Shown here in pieces: positions 25,469 to 34,528 of a stretch of 64,000 bases of DNA. Origin of the DNA: Nonomuraea angiospora (lineage in GTDB: Bacteria > Actinomycetota > Actinomycetes > Streptosporangiales > Streptosporangiaceae). Below the pieces are notes generated by a model that worked only from the letters and a program-made list of their open reading frames with translations, searched no databases and had not been told where the DNA came from. The translations under genes and the position numbers were made by a program. The stretch is taken from contig NZ_JADBEK010000001.1 of assembly GCF_014873145.1 (NCBI RefSeq), positions 11,532,001 to 11,596,000 on the forward strand, read 5' to 3'. Every line of letters begins with the position of its first letter. Position 1 is the stretch's first letter.

Positions 25469-26962
25469 GTGCGCATCTCTGACCTGCTGGCCATCGACGA
25501 ACTGCGCCTGACCCTGCTCGCCGGCGACCCCTCGCGCGAGTTCGGCACCGTGCACATCACCGACCTGCCCGAGCCGGGGCGCTACCTGAGCGGCGGCGAG
25601 CTGGTGCTGTCGGGGCTGATGTGGTGGCACGAGCCGGGAGACTCGGCCAGGTTCGTGGCGGCGCTGGTGGAGGCGGGGGTCGCCGCGCTGGGCGCCGGGC
25701 AGGCGTGGCTGGACCACGTCCCGGACGACCTGGTCGCCGCGTGCGAGGCCGCCGGGCTGCCGCTGGTCGAGGTGCCGACGGAGGTGTCGTTCCGGACGCT
25801 GGCGGAGCTGGTCGTGCCGCGGCTGGCCGGCGACGTGCGCGACGCGCTCGGCCGCCACCGCAGGCTGGTCGCGGCCATCGCCGAGGGCGCCGACCTGCGC
25901 GAGCTGTTCGCGCTGACCGCAGCCGAGCTGGGCGTCACCGGCGCCGTGCTGTCCGCGTCGGGCGAGGTGATCGTGGGCGCGGCCGGGGATCCCGTACGGC
26001 TGGCCAGGGCGTACCTGACGGCGCCGCGGCTGCCCGCCCGCGTCGGCGACCACACGATCTTCGCGGTCGGGCGCGGCCACCGGGCCGCGGGCTGGGCGCT
26101 GGCCTGCGACGGCGACCTGATGGGCCGCGCCGACCTGGGCCACGAGCTGGCGTCCTGCGTCGGCCTCGAACGCAACCGCATGGAGGAGGGCCGCCGGGTC
26201 GAGCGCCGCCTGACCGAGCAGCTCGTCGGGGCCGCGCTGGCCGAGTCCGACGCGGCCGAGCTCAACGCCAGGCTGCGGACCTGCGGGATCGACGCGGCGG
26301 AGCCGTACGCCGTCGTCAACGCCACCGCACCGAGGCAGGGCGCCACCCGCGGGCCCGACCCCGCCACGCTCGGCGGGCAGATCGTGGAGGAGCTGCTGGG
26401 CCGCGAGGTCGTGGCGGCGGCGGGCGCGGACGGCGCGATCGCCGTGGTGCCGCTGCGCGAGCGCACCACGGCCGAGCTGGCCGACCGGCTGCGCGCCGGG
26501 GCGCAGGTGCTGGCAGCCCTGCCCGGCACCCGCGTGTGCGTCGGCGTGAGCGGCGCGCTGACCGGCGCCGGCGCCGTCAAGGGCGGCGTGGAGGAGGCCG
26601 GGCACGCCAGGCGCCTGGCCGAGGCCCGCTCCGGGGGCGTCGTCACCAGCGACGAGATCTACACGCACGCGCTGCTGCTGGCCACGGTGCCGGGAGACGT
26701 GCGCCGCTCGTTCACGGCCCGGCTGCTGTCGCCGCTGCTCGACTACGACCGGCGGCACCAGTCCGAGCTGGTGCGCACGCTCGGGATCTTCCTCGACTGC
26801 GCCGGCTCGTGGAACGCCTGCGCGGAGCGGCTCCACGTGCACGTGAACACGGTCCGTTACCGGATCCGCAGGATCGAGGAGCTGACCGGGAGGAACCTGT
26901 CGACGATGGCCGACCGGGTCGACTTCTTCCTGGCGCTCAGGGACACGGGCCCGCCTGGATGA
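25469..26962 (+). CDS. PucR-family transcriptional regulator
   Basis: 497 residues. The N-terminal PucR purine-regulation domain begins VRISDLLAIDELRLTLLAG and includes YLSGGELVLSGLMW. A middle GGDEF-like domain carries VCVGVSGALTGAGAV and EEAGHARRLAEA, and the C-terminal helix-turn-helix reads LGIFLDCAGSWNACAERL then VNTVRYRIRRIEELTG. Members control purine or amino-acid catabolism. The GTG at 25469 is supported by a leaderless -10 spacing. It is divergent from the molybdenum hydroxylase gene and likely controls it. Its 3' end overlaps the convergent AfsR-like gene by 26 nt. A decayed copy of its last 270 nt lies at 29905-30183. Confidence 0.92.
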   Translation: MRISDLLAIDELRLTLLAGDPSREFGTVHITDLPEPGRYLSGGELVLSGLMWWHEPGDSARFVAALVEAGVAALGAGQAWLDHVPDDLVAACEAAGLPLVEVPTEVSFRTLAELVVPRLAGDVRDALGRHRRLVAAIAEGADLRELFALTAAELGVTGAVLSASGEVIVGAAGDPVRLARAYLTAPRLPARVGDHTIFAVGRGHRAAGWALACDGDLMGRADLGHELASCVGLERNRMEEGRRVERRLTEQLVGAALAESDAAELNARLRTCGIDAAEPYAVVNATAPRQGATRGPDPATLGGQIVEELLGREVVAAAGADGAIAVVPLRERTTAELADRLRAGAQVLAALPGTRVCVGVSGALTGAGAVKGGVEEAGHARRLAEARSGGVVTSDEIYTHALLLATVPGDVRRSFTARLLSPLLDYDRRHQSELVRTLGIFLDCAGSWNACAERLHVHVNTVRYRIRRIEELTGRNLSTMADRVDFFLALRDTGPPG

Positions 26963-29774
26963 CGCCCCGCGCCTCGTCCACGGCCGCCCGCTCCTCCCTC
27001 AGCCGCCGCTCCCAGATGACGTGCCCGAATGCTCCGCCGGACGCGGCCGCCTCGGTGATGCAGGAAAGTGCCAGGTCGAGATCCCCCAGCATCCGGTGTG
27101 CGCGTGACAACCCGATCAGGCCGCGTAGAACCCCGACTCGGTAACCATGCGCCGTGAGCAGTTCCACGGCCTTGTGGAAGTGTTCCAGAGCCTTCCGCGG
27201 ATCGTTCAGGTCGAGGTAGACCTCGCCGAGTATGAAACGGAACTGTCCCTCCTGCATCCCGTCTTCCGCCTCCTCGGCGTCGGCAAGGCCCTCGTGCAGC
27301 GGCTTGAGCGCCTTTTCCGGACGTCCTGCGCCCACGTGGGCGTTCCCCATGGACATCAGCGCGAAGCGCTCGCCCACGCGCGCGCCGATGCGCCTGGCCA
27401 GCGCGAGCTGGCGCTCCGCCCAGGGCAACGCCTCCTCATGGCGCTCTCCCGTGTTGTAGGTGTTGGCGAGGTTGCCCAGCGCGCGCATCTCGCTGAAGGC
27501 GTCGCCGATCCGCCGGGCGAGCTCCAGCGCGGACAGCTGGTGGACGACGGCAGCGTCCGTGCGTCCCGTGATGCGTAGGGCATTGGCGATGTGGCCGTGC
27601 GCGATCAGGGCGCTCGCCTCGTCGCCGAGGCGCTCGCTCACTTGCAGCGCCAGTGTGTTCAGCTCGTTCATCTCCACGATGCGATTGCCTCGCACCTGGT
27701 GCCAGAGGAGGCCGAACGTGAGGTTGACGCCGAGCTGGGCGATCGTGTCGTCGGGGGAGTTGAGCGCCTGGACTGCCGCGGCGGCGAGCACGGCCTCCTC
27801 CTCGTGCAGCCACGCCATCGCCTCATCCGGGCTGCCGACCGAATGCGGGATCGCGTCGACCGGGGCCGCCGGTTGCATGCGATGAGGGTCGCTGACGTGG
27901 CTGGCCAGCCGCGTGGAGGCGGCGAAGTACGACAGCGCGCGGATCAGCGGCCCGCGCCAGTCGGCGGGACGCAGCTCTCCGGCGAAAAGACGGACGAGGT
28001 CGTGCAGCTGGTAGCGGTCGGGGGCGGCGCGCTCGAGCAGGTGGGCGTCCACCAGCCGCTCCAGGGCCGCTTCCGCCTCACCGGAGGTGACGCCGGCCAG
28101 CGCCGCCGCCACCTCCGCGGTCATCTCGGGCACGTGCAGGAGCCCCAGCAGCGACAGCATGCGCGCGGCCAGCCGGTCCACGGGGCGCGAGCCGCGTTCG
28201 AGCGCGGTGTGGCTGCCGGCCAGGCTGGAGCGGACCGCCAGGTCGCCGGCCGCGAGCTCGTGCAGCCGGGTCCGCTCGTCGCTCAGCCGGGACGCCAGCG
28301 CGGAAACGCTCCAGTCAGGGCGACCGGCCAGGCGCGCCCCGGCGATGCGCAGGGCCAGCGGGAGACCGTCACACAGGCGGACCAGCCTGGCCGTCTCGCC
28401 CGCGTCGGCCGAGATCCGGCTCGCGCCGGCCAGGTCGGCCAGCATCGTGGCCGACTCCGCCGGCGACATCCTGGCGAGCTCCAGCTGGACGGCGTCCTCG
28501 CCCCAGCTCATGGTCTCCCGGCTGGTCACGAGCAGCGTGTTGCCGAGCGAGGCCGACAGCAGCGGCCGGATCTGCGCGAGGTCGGCGGCGTCGTCCAGCA
28601 CGACCAGCACCCGCCGGCCGTGCAGGCGGCTGCGCCACGCGGCCGCCGCCTCGTCCAGGTCGGCAGGCACGGCGCTGGGTGGCACGCCGAGCGCGCGCAG
28701 GAACCGCCCGAGCACGTCGAGCGGAGTGAGCGCGCGCAGCTTGGGCGTGGTGCCCCGGCAGTTGACATAGAGCTGCCCATCGGGGAAGCGGTCCATGGCC
28801 AGGTGGGCGACGTAGGCAGCGAGCGCCGACTTACCCACGCCGGGCGGCCCGGTGATGATCACCAACGGGCTCGGCGATGTCTGGCCCCGTGGCGTGAGCC
28901 GTTCCTTCAGGCGCGCGATCTCGGTGGACCTGCCCACGAACTCCGCCAGCGGGCGGGGCAACTGGTGTGGTGTCTCGTGAGGCGCCGGCGTGCTCGTGGC
29001 GGATGCCGCGTCGGTTCGCAGCACCATCTCGTGGCATCGGCGCAAGCCTTCGCCAGGTGACACGCCGAGTTTCTCGGCGAGCAGGATCCTGCCTTCCTCA
29101 TAGACCTGCAGAGCCTCGGCCGGGTTGCCCGATTGGAACAGTGCGGTCATGAGCAGCTCGCGGACCCGCTCTCGCAGCGGGTTGCGGCGGGTGAGGTCCC
29201 TCAGTTCTTCGACGATGTCCCGGTGGCGGCCCAGGCGCAGCAGGCTCTCCGCGCGCAGCTCCAGCGCGGCGAGCCGGAGCTGCTCCAGGCGATCGCGTTC
29301 CGCCTCCGCGAACGGGCCGGGCAGCCCGCTCAGCGCGGTGCCGCGCCACAGGGCCAGGGCCTCGTCGAGGCGGCGCACGGCCTGCGGGTCGTCTCCCGCG
29401 CGCTGGACCCGCCTGGCCTCCTCGACCCACTCGGCGAACAGCAGCGCGTCCACCTGAACGGGCTCCACCTGTAAGACATAGCCGGCCGGCGTTCCCGCCA
29501 GCACGCGCGACGGCTCGCGCCGCCCGCGATCGGGTTCGAAGGCACGGCGCAGGCCGGCGACATAGGTGTAGACGCTCTGCTCGGCATTGCGCGGGGCGTT
29601 CTCCCCCCAGACGCCGGCGACCAGCCGATCCATGGGGACGGGGCGAGGGGCCACCGCGGCCAGGATCGACAGGGCGGTCCGCTGCCTGGCCGGTCCGAGG
29701 TCGATGGGTTCTTCGGCGCCGCGGAACTCGGCGGTCACCTCGCCGAGAAGGCGGATGAAGATTCCTTCGCTCAT
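26937..29774 (-). CDS. AfsR/SARP-type regulator with NB-ARC and TPR domains
   Basis: 945 residues. Residues 1-100 are an OmpR-type winged helix (IRLLGEVTAEFRG, SVYTYVAGLRRAFE); 105-250 form the BTAD domain (QVDALLFAEWVEEAR to GVSPGEGLRRCHEMVL). The NB-ARC ATPase starts at about 280 with Walker A GPPGVGKS (309-316) and VLVVLDDAADL. The last 250 residues are TPR helices (ALPWAERQLALARRIG, ALEHFHKAVELL). This is the AfsR architecture, a regulator that is often linked to secondary metabolism, but no biosynthetic cluster is seen here. It sits between pucR and a degraded copy of the pucR 3' end, which suggests it arrived by insertion. Confidence 0.92.
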   Translation of the reverse strand: MSEGIFIRLLGEVTAEFRGAEEPIDLGPARQRTALSILAAVAPRPVPMDRLVAGVWGENAPRNAEQSVYTYVAGLRRAFEPDRGRREPSRVLAGTPAGYVLQVEPVQVDALLFAEWVEEARRVQRAGDDPQAVRRLDEALALWRGTALSGLPGPFAEAERDRLEQLRLAALELRAESLLRLGRHRDIVEELRDLTRRNPLRERVRELLMTALFQSGNPAEALQVYEEGRILLAEKLGVSPGEGLRRCHEMVLRTDAASATSTPAPHETPHQLPRPLAEFVGRSTEIARLKERLTPRGQTSPSPLVIITGPPGVGKSALAAYVAHLAMDRFPDGQLYVNCRGTTPKLRALTPLDVLGRFLRALGVPPSAVPADLDEAAAAWRSRLHGRRVLVVLDDAADLAQIRPLLSASLGNTLLVTSRETMSWGEDAVQLELARMSPAESATMLADLAGASRISADAGETARLVRLCDGLPLALRIAGARLAGRPDWSVSALASRLSDERTRLHELAAGDLAVRSSLAGSHTALERGSRPVDRLAARMLSLLGLLHVPEMTAEVAAALAGVTSGEAEAALERLVDAHLLERAAPDRYQLHDLVRLFAGELRPADWRGPLIRALSYFAASTRLASHVSDPHRMQPAAPVDAIPHSVGSPDEAMAWLHEEEAVLAAAAVQALNSPDDTIAQLGVNLTFGLLWHQVRGNRIVEMNELNTLALQVSERLGDEASALIAHGHIANALRITGRTDAAVVHQLSALELARRIGDAFSEMRALGNLANTYNTGERHEEALPWAERQLALARRIGARVGERFALMSMGNAHVGAGRPEKALKPLHEGLADAEEAEDGMQEGQFRFILGEVYLDLNDPRKALEHFHKAVELLTAHGYRVGVLRGLIGLSRAHRMLGDLDLALSCITEAAASGGAFGHVIWERRLREERAAVDEARGVIQAGPCP

Positions 29775-29904
29775 GCCGCCTCCCCGATCGCCCCGGATTT
29801 CCGCGGAGAAGGCAGCATAGTAAAGATCGTTGTGGCGTGAAGAGAGGTGAAATGTAGACGGTGGCGCTACAGTCGAGTTCGACGAATTGTGCGAATATTG
29901 GTCA

Positions 29905-30183
29905 CCCCGTCAGGCGGCGTGCGCCGCTCGTTCGCGGCCCGGCTGCCGTCGCCGCTGCCCGGCTGGGAGCGCAGGCACCAGCCAGAGCTGGTGCGCGCGC
30001 TCGGCGTCTTCCTCGACTGCGCCGGTTCGTGGCACGCCTGCCCCGAACCGGCGCCACGTGCACGTGAAAACGGTTGGCTACCAGGTCCGGCGAGTGGAAG
30101 AGCTCGTGGGGAGGAGCCTGTCAAGCACGGCGGACCGGGTCGGCCTTTTCCTCAGGCTCAGGGATACGGGGGCGCCCAGGTAG
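29905..30183 (+). pseudogene. Decayed copy of the pucR 3' end
   Basis: This stretch aligns base by base with the last 270 nt of pucR (26690-26962). The first part reads GVRRSFAARLPSPL and ELVRALGVFLDCAGSWHAC like the intact gene. Around 30045 an extra base shifts the frame, after which HVHVKTVGYQVRRVEELVG and STADRVGLFLRLRDTG continue in another frame and end at the equivalent stop. No start codon or N-terminal domain is present. It is a duplicated, frameshifted remnant on the far side of the AfsR-like gene. Confidence 0.85.
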
Positions 30184-30224
30184 GCTCCGGATCGCGAGGT
30201 CGTCGGCTGCCGCTCGGCAACAGG

Positions 30225-30356
30225 TCAGCAACAGGGGACGCCATCGGCCTGAATCGCTAGAGACGATTCGGCACTCACGGTCGTAGCATTACCTCCAACG
30301 GCCACAACGGCCGCAATCACGGCAACAAGTACGGACAGGGCGGCACGGATGCGCAT
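30225..30356 (-). CDS. 43-residue secreted peptide, candidate pheromone precursor
   Basis: The reading frame encodes MRIRAALSVLVAVIAAVVAV, then GGNATTVSAESSLAIQADGVPCC. The N-terminus is a clear Sec signal (two Arg, long hydrophobic core, NATTVSA-type cleavage region), leaving a short mature peptide of about 14 residues that ends in two cysteines. GGGAGAGAGAG lies upstream of the ATG and TAGGCT is a plausible -10 box. The gene is divergent from the XRE-TPR regulator at 30421 with 64 bp between them. No homologue is known to me. A signalling peptide sensed by the TPR regulator is an inference from arrangement; a short lone secreted peptide or chance frame cannot be excluded. Confidence 0.6.
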   Translation of the reverse strand: MRIRAALSVLVAVIAAVVAVGGNATTVSAESSLAIQADGVPCC

Positions 30357-30420
30357 GGGGTCTCTCTCTCCCTAGCCTATGTGTGGTGCTCGGACGTAAT
30401 AATCTCAGGGAGCGGCAGCG

Positions 30421-31704
30421 GTGACCACATCTGACATGGTCGGACTCCGTATTAAGACGGTCAGGCGTCAACGAGGCCTATCTCAGGCGCAGCTCGCACA
30501 CCCGGAGCTGTCGGACAGCTACGTCTCTCTGATCGAGAGCGGCAAGCGCACCCCGACTCCGGCGGTGCTCGAGCTGCTGGCTCAGAAGCTCGACTGTTCC
30601 CTCTCCTATCTGGTCAACGGTGTCACGGCCGAGCAGATGGAGGACATCGAGCTGGCGCTGGGCTACGCGCGGCTCGCCCTGGAGAACGGTGAAGTCTCCG
30701 AGGCTCGGACCCGCTTCGCTGAGCTACTGACGGACAACAACCTGACAGGTCTCACCAAGCTTCGTCAAGATACGGAATTCGGGCTGGCACTGGCCACGGA
30801 GGCGGCCGGCGACCTCGACGAGGCGATCTCCATCCTCACCCGGCTACGGAGCGAGGAGACCACGGCGGACCGGGCGATCGAGCTCGCCATCGCCCTCTGC
30901 CGGGTCTATCGCGACCGCGACAGGCTCACCGAGGCGGTCGAGGTCGGAGAGCAGGTCCTGGGGGCGCACACCCGTCCGGTCTGGACGGATGTCCTCGTCG
31001 AGCTGGGCTCCACGCTCCTGTCGGCCTACCTCTACCGCGGCGACCTGCTCCGCGCCACCCAGTTCGCCGCCGAGCTGCTCAACGCCGCCGACCTGCTGGG
31101 TACGCCCCGATCGATCGTCGCCGCCTGCTGGAACGCCTCGCTGGTGGCGCAGAGCACCGGGCACGGTGAGGAGGCGCTCGGTTTCGCCGAGCGCGCACTG
31201 GCGGTGCAGTCGGAGAACGGCCACCCGCGCAATCTCGCTCGCGTGCGATCCTTCTTCGGCTCGCAGCTGATGAGGATACGTCCCGATCAGGCGAAGACCG
31301 CCCGTGACATCTTGGAACGGGCCACGGGGGAGCTGACGCAGACCTCGGCGAGCGCCGTCGACCTGGGCCGAACCAAGACCGAGCTGGCCCGGGCCGACAT
31401 CGTCCTCGGCTCGGCCGCCGATGCCCTCGGTCACATCCAGGCCGGGCAGGCCGTGCTGCCAGGCAACGCCCGCGCCCTCGGCGCGGAGGCCGATCTGCTT
31501 CTCAGCCGGGCCCACGGGGCCCTGGGGAACTTCGCGGAGGCCGAGGCCCACGCGCATGCCGTACGCGACCGGCTCACGCCGCTGCCCGACTCGCGGAAGG
31601 TGGCCAGCACCTGGTACGCCGCCGCCGAGACGATGGAGATGCTGGGCGACGCGGACGGGGCCGTCGAGGCCTACCATCGGGCGCTGGCCTGCGCGGGGCT
31701 GTAG
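30421..31704 (+). CDS. XRE-family regulator with C-terminal TPR domain (RRNPP-like architecture)
   Basis: 427 residues. The helix-turn-helix covers about residues 8-65 (IKTVRRQRGLSQAQLAHPEL, SYVSLIESGKRTP, LAQKLDCSLSYLV). About 350 residues of TPR-like helical pairs follow (IELALGYARLALENGEVSEA, TEAVEVGEQVLG, GHGEEALGFAERALAVQ, ADGAVEAYHRALACAG). This is the layout of peptide-sensing regulators of the RRNPP group and of many actinobacterial XRE-TPR proteins. The GTG start at 30421 has GGGAG 9 nt upstream, and TAATAAT at 30397 may be its -10 box. Codon use is less GC-biased than in neighbouring genes. The divergent small gene encodes a secreted peptide. Confidence 0.85.
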   Translation: MTTSDMVGLRIKTVRRQRGLSQAQLAHPELSDSYVSLIESGKRTPTPAVLELLAQKLDCSLSYLVNGVTAEQMEDIELALGYARLALENGEVSEARTRFAELLTDNNLTGLTKLRQDTEFGLALATEAAGDLDEAISILTRLRSEETTADRAIELAIALCRVYRDRDRLTEAVEVGEQVLGAHTRPVWTDVLVELGSTLLSAYLYRGDLLRATQFAAELLNAADLLGTPRSIVAACWNASLVAQSTGHGEEALGFAERALAVQSENGHPRNLARVRSFFGSQLMRIRPDQAKTARDILERATGELTQTSASAVDLGRTKTELARADIVLGSAADALGHIQAGQAVLPGNARALGAEADLLLSRAHGALGNFAEAEAHAHAVRDRLTPLPDSRKVASTWYAAAETMEMLGDADGAVEAYHRALACAGL

Positions 31705-31748
31705 CGAGGTCCGGACCGGGCGGTGGCGTCGGTAGCCTTGGGGGTGCC

Positions 31749-32345
31749 ATGAAGAGATCCCCGCTTGCGGCACTCGCCGCGACCGCCGCCGCCCTGCTCC
31801 TGCTCGTGTTCGGCACGGCGGCTCCCGCGCTGGCGCACGACGCGCTCAAGAGCAGCTCCCCGGCCAAGGACGCCGAGGTCAAGAGCCTCGACGAGGTGCG
31901 GCTGGAGTTCACCGCGGGCGTGCGCCTGCCGTTCGTCATCGTACGCGGCCCCGGCGGCGCCGAGCTGCAGAGCGGCAAGCCCGAGGCCGACGGCAAGGTG
32001 GTGACCCAGGCGGTCAAGGAGCCGGTGCCCGACGGGAAATACACGATCGCCTACCGGGTCGTGTCGTCCGACGGGCACCCGATCGAGGGCGAGATCCCGT
32101 TCAAGGTGAAGGGGGCGGAGACACCGTCCCCCGGCCTGACCTTCAGCGCCTCCGAGAGCGCGGCACCGGCTGCTTCGGCACCGGCCACGCAGGCCGCGCC
32201 CCAGCCCGCCCAGACCTCGCCCGCCACCGATCAGGCCTCGGCCACCCAGCCGGTGAGCTTCCCCGTCTGGCTGATCATCGTGATCGGGGCGCTCGTCGGC
32301 ATCGGCATCGGTTTCCTGCTCAGCGCGCGGAAGAAGAAGCCATGA
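31749..32345 (+). CDS. copC: CopC/YobA-family copper-binding protein
   Basis: 198 residues. A signal peptide (LLLVFGTAAPALA) is cleaved to leave His30 as the first mature residue, the first copper ligand of the family; the second ligand set is in SSDGHPIEG. The CopC beta-sandwich ends at about residue 125, followed by an Ala/Pro/Gln linker and a C-terminal membrane anchor (FPVWLIIVIGALVGIGIGFLL). It should bind Cu(II) outside the membrane and pass it to the CopD-like protein encoded next, whose ATG overlaps this stop (ATGA). Confidence 0.93.
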   Translation: MKRSPLAALAATAAALLLLVFGTAAPALAHDALKSSSPAKDAEVKSLDEVRLEFTAGVRLPFVIVRGPGGAELQSGKPEADGKVVTQAVKEPVPDGKYTIAYRVVSSDGHPIEGEIPFKVKGAETPSPGLTFSASESAAPAASAPATQAAPQPAQTSPATDQASATQPVSFPVWLIIVIGALVGIGIGFLLSARKKKP

Positions 32346-34321
32346 GCAAGGCGGCGCGGCTCACGCTCGCGGGGGCGGCCGCCGCGGTCGTCGCCCTGGT
32401 CATCGGCATGATCGCCGGCGGCAGGGCGTTCCCCAGGATCATCCCCGGCCTGCCCGACTCCGGCGCGGTCGTCCGGTGGGGGCTGCCGCTGTCCAAGCTG
32501 CTCATGGACATGGCGGGCGTGGCCACCGTGGGCCTGCTGCTCATGGCCGCCGCGCTGCTGCCCAACGACAAGGGCGTGCTCGGCAGGACCGCCACCCAAT
32601 ACGTCAAGGCCGGCTCGTGGGCGTCCCTGGCCTGGGCCGGCTCGGCCTTCGTCGCCATCGTGTTCAGCACCGCCGAGTCCATCGGCAGGACCGTTCCCCA
32701 GATCCTCGACCGCACCTTCCTCACCAGCTACGCCACCCAGACCACGCAGGGGGTGGCGCTCACGCTCGTGGTGCTGTTCGGGGTGGCGATCGCGCTGTTC
32801 TCCCGCGGCGCCATCACCGCGGGGGCCGCGGCCGGCCTGCTGGTCTTCGCGCTGGTGACGCTGCTGCCCGCGCCGCTCACCGGCCACACCTCCTCCTCGC
32901 CCAACCACGACCTCGCCACGTCGGCGGTCTCCCTCCACCTGCTCGCCCTGGCCCTGTGGGTGGGTGGGCTCGCCGTGCTGGCCGTTCACGCGGTCCGCAA
33001 GCAGCCGCAGCTCGACGTGGCCGCGCGCCGGTTCTCCGACATGGCCGTGTGGTGCTACGCCGGGGTGGGGCTGTCCGGCGTGTTCAGCCTGATCGCGCGG
33101 CTGGGCGCGGTGTCCGACCTGTGGACCACCCAGTACGGCCTGCTCGCCGTGGTCAAGATCGTGGCGTTCGTGCTGCTCGGCTACGTCGGCTACTGGCACC
33201 GCCAGCGCACGCTGGCCGACCTCGGCAAGGGCAGGCCGCGCGCGTTCACCCGGCTGGCCGGCGGCGAGATGGTGCTCATGCTGGCCACCGTCGGGGTGGC
33301 CGTGGCGCTGTCGCGCACGCCGCCGCCCGAGTTCAGCGTCCCCGCCGACCGGGCCTTCGAGCTGCTCGGCTTCCCCCTCCCCGCCGAGATCACGCTCGGC
33401 AACGTGTTCACCATGTGGTGGTTCGACCTGTTCTTCGCCACGGTCGCCGCCGTGCTGGCCGGGCTCTACGGGTTCGGCGTGCGGCGGCTGCGCAAGCGCG
33501 GCGACAAGTGGCCGTGGGCGCGCACGGCCTCCTGGTACGTCGGCATCGCGCTGCTGGTGTTCGCCACGCAGAGCGGGCTGGCCCGCTACGCCAAGGTCAT
33601 GTTCGACATCCACATGATCGAGCACATGACGCTCTCCATGGTCGTGCCGATCTTCCTCGTCATGGGCGGCCCCGTCACGCTGGCCCTGCGCGCGCTCAAG
33701 CCCGCCACCCGGCGCGGCGACCGGGGGCCGCGGGAGTGGATCACGACGATCCTGCACAGCCGGTTCACCAAGGTCGTCACGCATCCCGTCGTCGCCACGG
33801 CCATCTTCATCGCCTCGACGTACGCGCTCTACTTCACGCCGCTCTTCGAGTCGGCCATGGAGGAGCACCTCGGGCACATCTGGATGACCCTCCACTTCCT
33901 GCTCAGCGGGTGCCTGTTCTTCTGGGTGATCGTCGGGGTCGATCCCGCGCCCAACCGGCTCCCGTACGTCGGGCGGCTGCTCATGCTCTTCGTCACCATG
34001 CCGTTCCACGCGTTCTTCGGGGTGGCGTTGATGATGACGGGCACGGTGATCGCCTCCGGCTGGTACGAGCAGCTGGGCCGCACCTGGGGCGCCACGCTGC
34101 TGCAGACGCAGCAGGACGGCGGGGCCATCGCCTGGGGCTTCGGCGAGATCCCGACGCTCATCGTGCTGCTGGCCATCGCCATCCAGTGGTATCAGGACGA
34201 CGAGCGGCAGGCGCGGCGCACCGACCGCAAGGCCGATCGCTCAGGCGGCTCGGGCGACTCCGAACTCGACTCCTACAACGACTACCTCGCCCGTCTCAAC
34301 CGCGCCGACAAAGGTGAGTGA
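32342..34321 (+). CDS. CopD-CtaG fusion: copper resistance D domain plus cytochrome oxidase assembly domain
   Basis: 659 residues with about 15 membrane segments. The first half is CopD-like (TAVSLHLLALALWVGGLAVLAVHA with a conserved His, WHRQRTLADLGKGRPRAF). The second half is caa3-type CtaG (MIEHMTLSMVVPIFLVMGGPVTL, TPLFESAMEEHLGHIWMTLHFL, ALMMTGTVIASGWYEQLGR), rich in His and Met. Fusions of this kind are common in actinobacteria and are thought to move copper across the membrane for cytochrome oxidase or for detoxification. The gene is coupled to copC. Confidence 0.92.
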   Translation: MSKAARLTLAGAAAAVVALVIGMIAGGRAFPRIIPGLPDSGAVVRWGLPLSKLLMDMAGVATVGLLLMAAALLPNDKGVLGRTATQYVKAGSWASLAWAGSAFVAIVFSTAESIGRTVPQILDRTFLTSYATQTTQGVALTLVVLFGVAIALFSRGAITAGAAAGLLVFALVTLLPAPLTGHTSSSPNHDLATSAVSLHLLALALWVGGLAVLAVHAVRKQPQLDVAARRFSDMAVWCYAGVGLSGVFSLIARLGAVSDLWTTQYGLLAVVKIVAFVLLGYVGYWHRQRTLADLGKGRPRAFTRLAGGEMVLMLATVGVAVALSRTPPPEFSVPADRAFELLGFPLPAEITLGNVFTMWWFDLFFATVAAVLAGLYGFGVRRLRKRGDKWPWARTASWYVGIALLVFATQSGLARYAKVMFDIHMIEHMTLSMVVPIFLVMGGPVTLALRALKPATRRGDRGPREWITTILHSRFTKVVTHPVVATAIFIASTYALYFTPLFESAMEEHLGHIWMTLHFLLSGCLFFWVIVGVDPAPNRLPYVGRLLMLFVTMPFHAFFGVALMMTGTVIASGWYEQLGRTWGATLLQTQQDGGAIAWGFGEIPTLIVLLAIAIQWYQDDERQARRTDRKADRSGGSGDSELDSYNDYLARLNRADKGE

Positions 34322-34393
34322 CAGGTTTCCGGCGAGTAGCCGTTCGGCCATGGCCTTCTATCTTCCCACTACAAGTCTCTGTACCGCCAGGTA

Positions 34394-34496
34394 GCCTGTC
34401 TCCCAGGGGAGACGGGCATAACCCCATGACCAGCGTGCGCAGGCCTTGAGGGGGGACGCGCACCGCCAGGTGAGGGCGCCGGAGTGGGGACCGGCG
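34394..34496 (+). promoter_or_regulatory. Structured leader: three consecutive hairpins
   Basis: Three stems follow one another before the gene at 34529: GCCTGTCTCC/GGAGACGGGC with a CAGG loop (34394-34417), GTGCGC/GCGCAC (34435-34463), and CGCCGG/CCGGCG (34477-34496). AGGAAGG, a ribosome site, comes 17 nt later. The first hairpin could also terminate the copC operon. I could not match the region to a riboswitch class I know. Confidence 0.35.
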
Positions 34497-34528
34497 TAAG
34501 CCCGGTGTGCCCAGGAAGGCGAGAACCA

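Noticed and set aside
30289..30471. 60-codon minus-strand frame overlapping the XRE gene start
   Set aside because: It is Cys/Arg-rich, starts within the XRE coding region and has no ribosome site, while the 43-codon frame in another register has a signal peptide and ribosome site.
26937..31704. Secondary-metabolite gene cluster suggested by the AfsR-like regulator
   Set aside because: No polyketide, peptide synthetase, RiPP-modifying or tailoring gene lies nearby; only regulators and a pseudogene are present.
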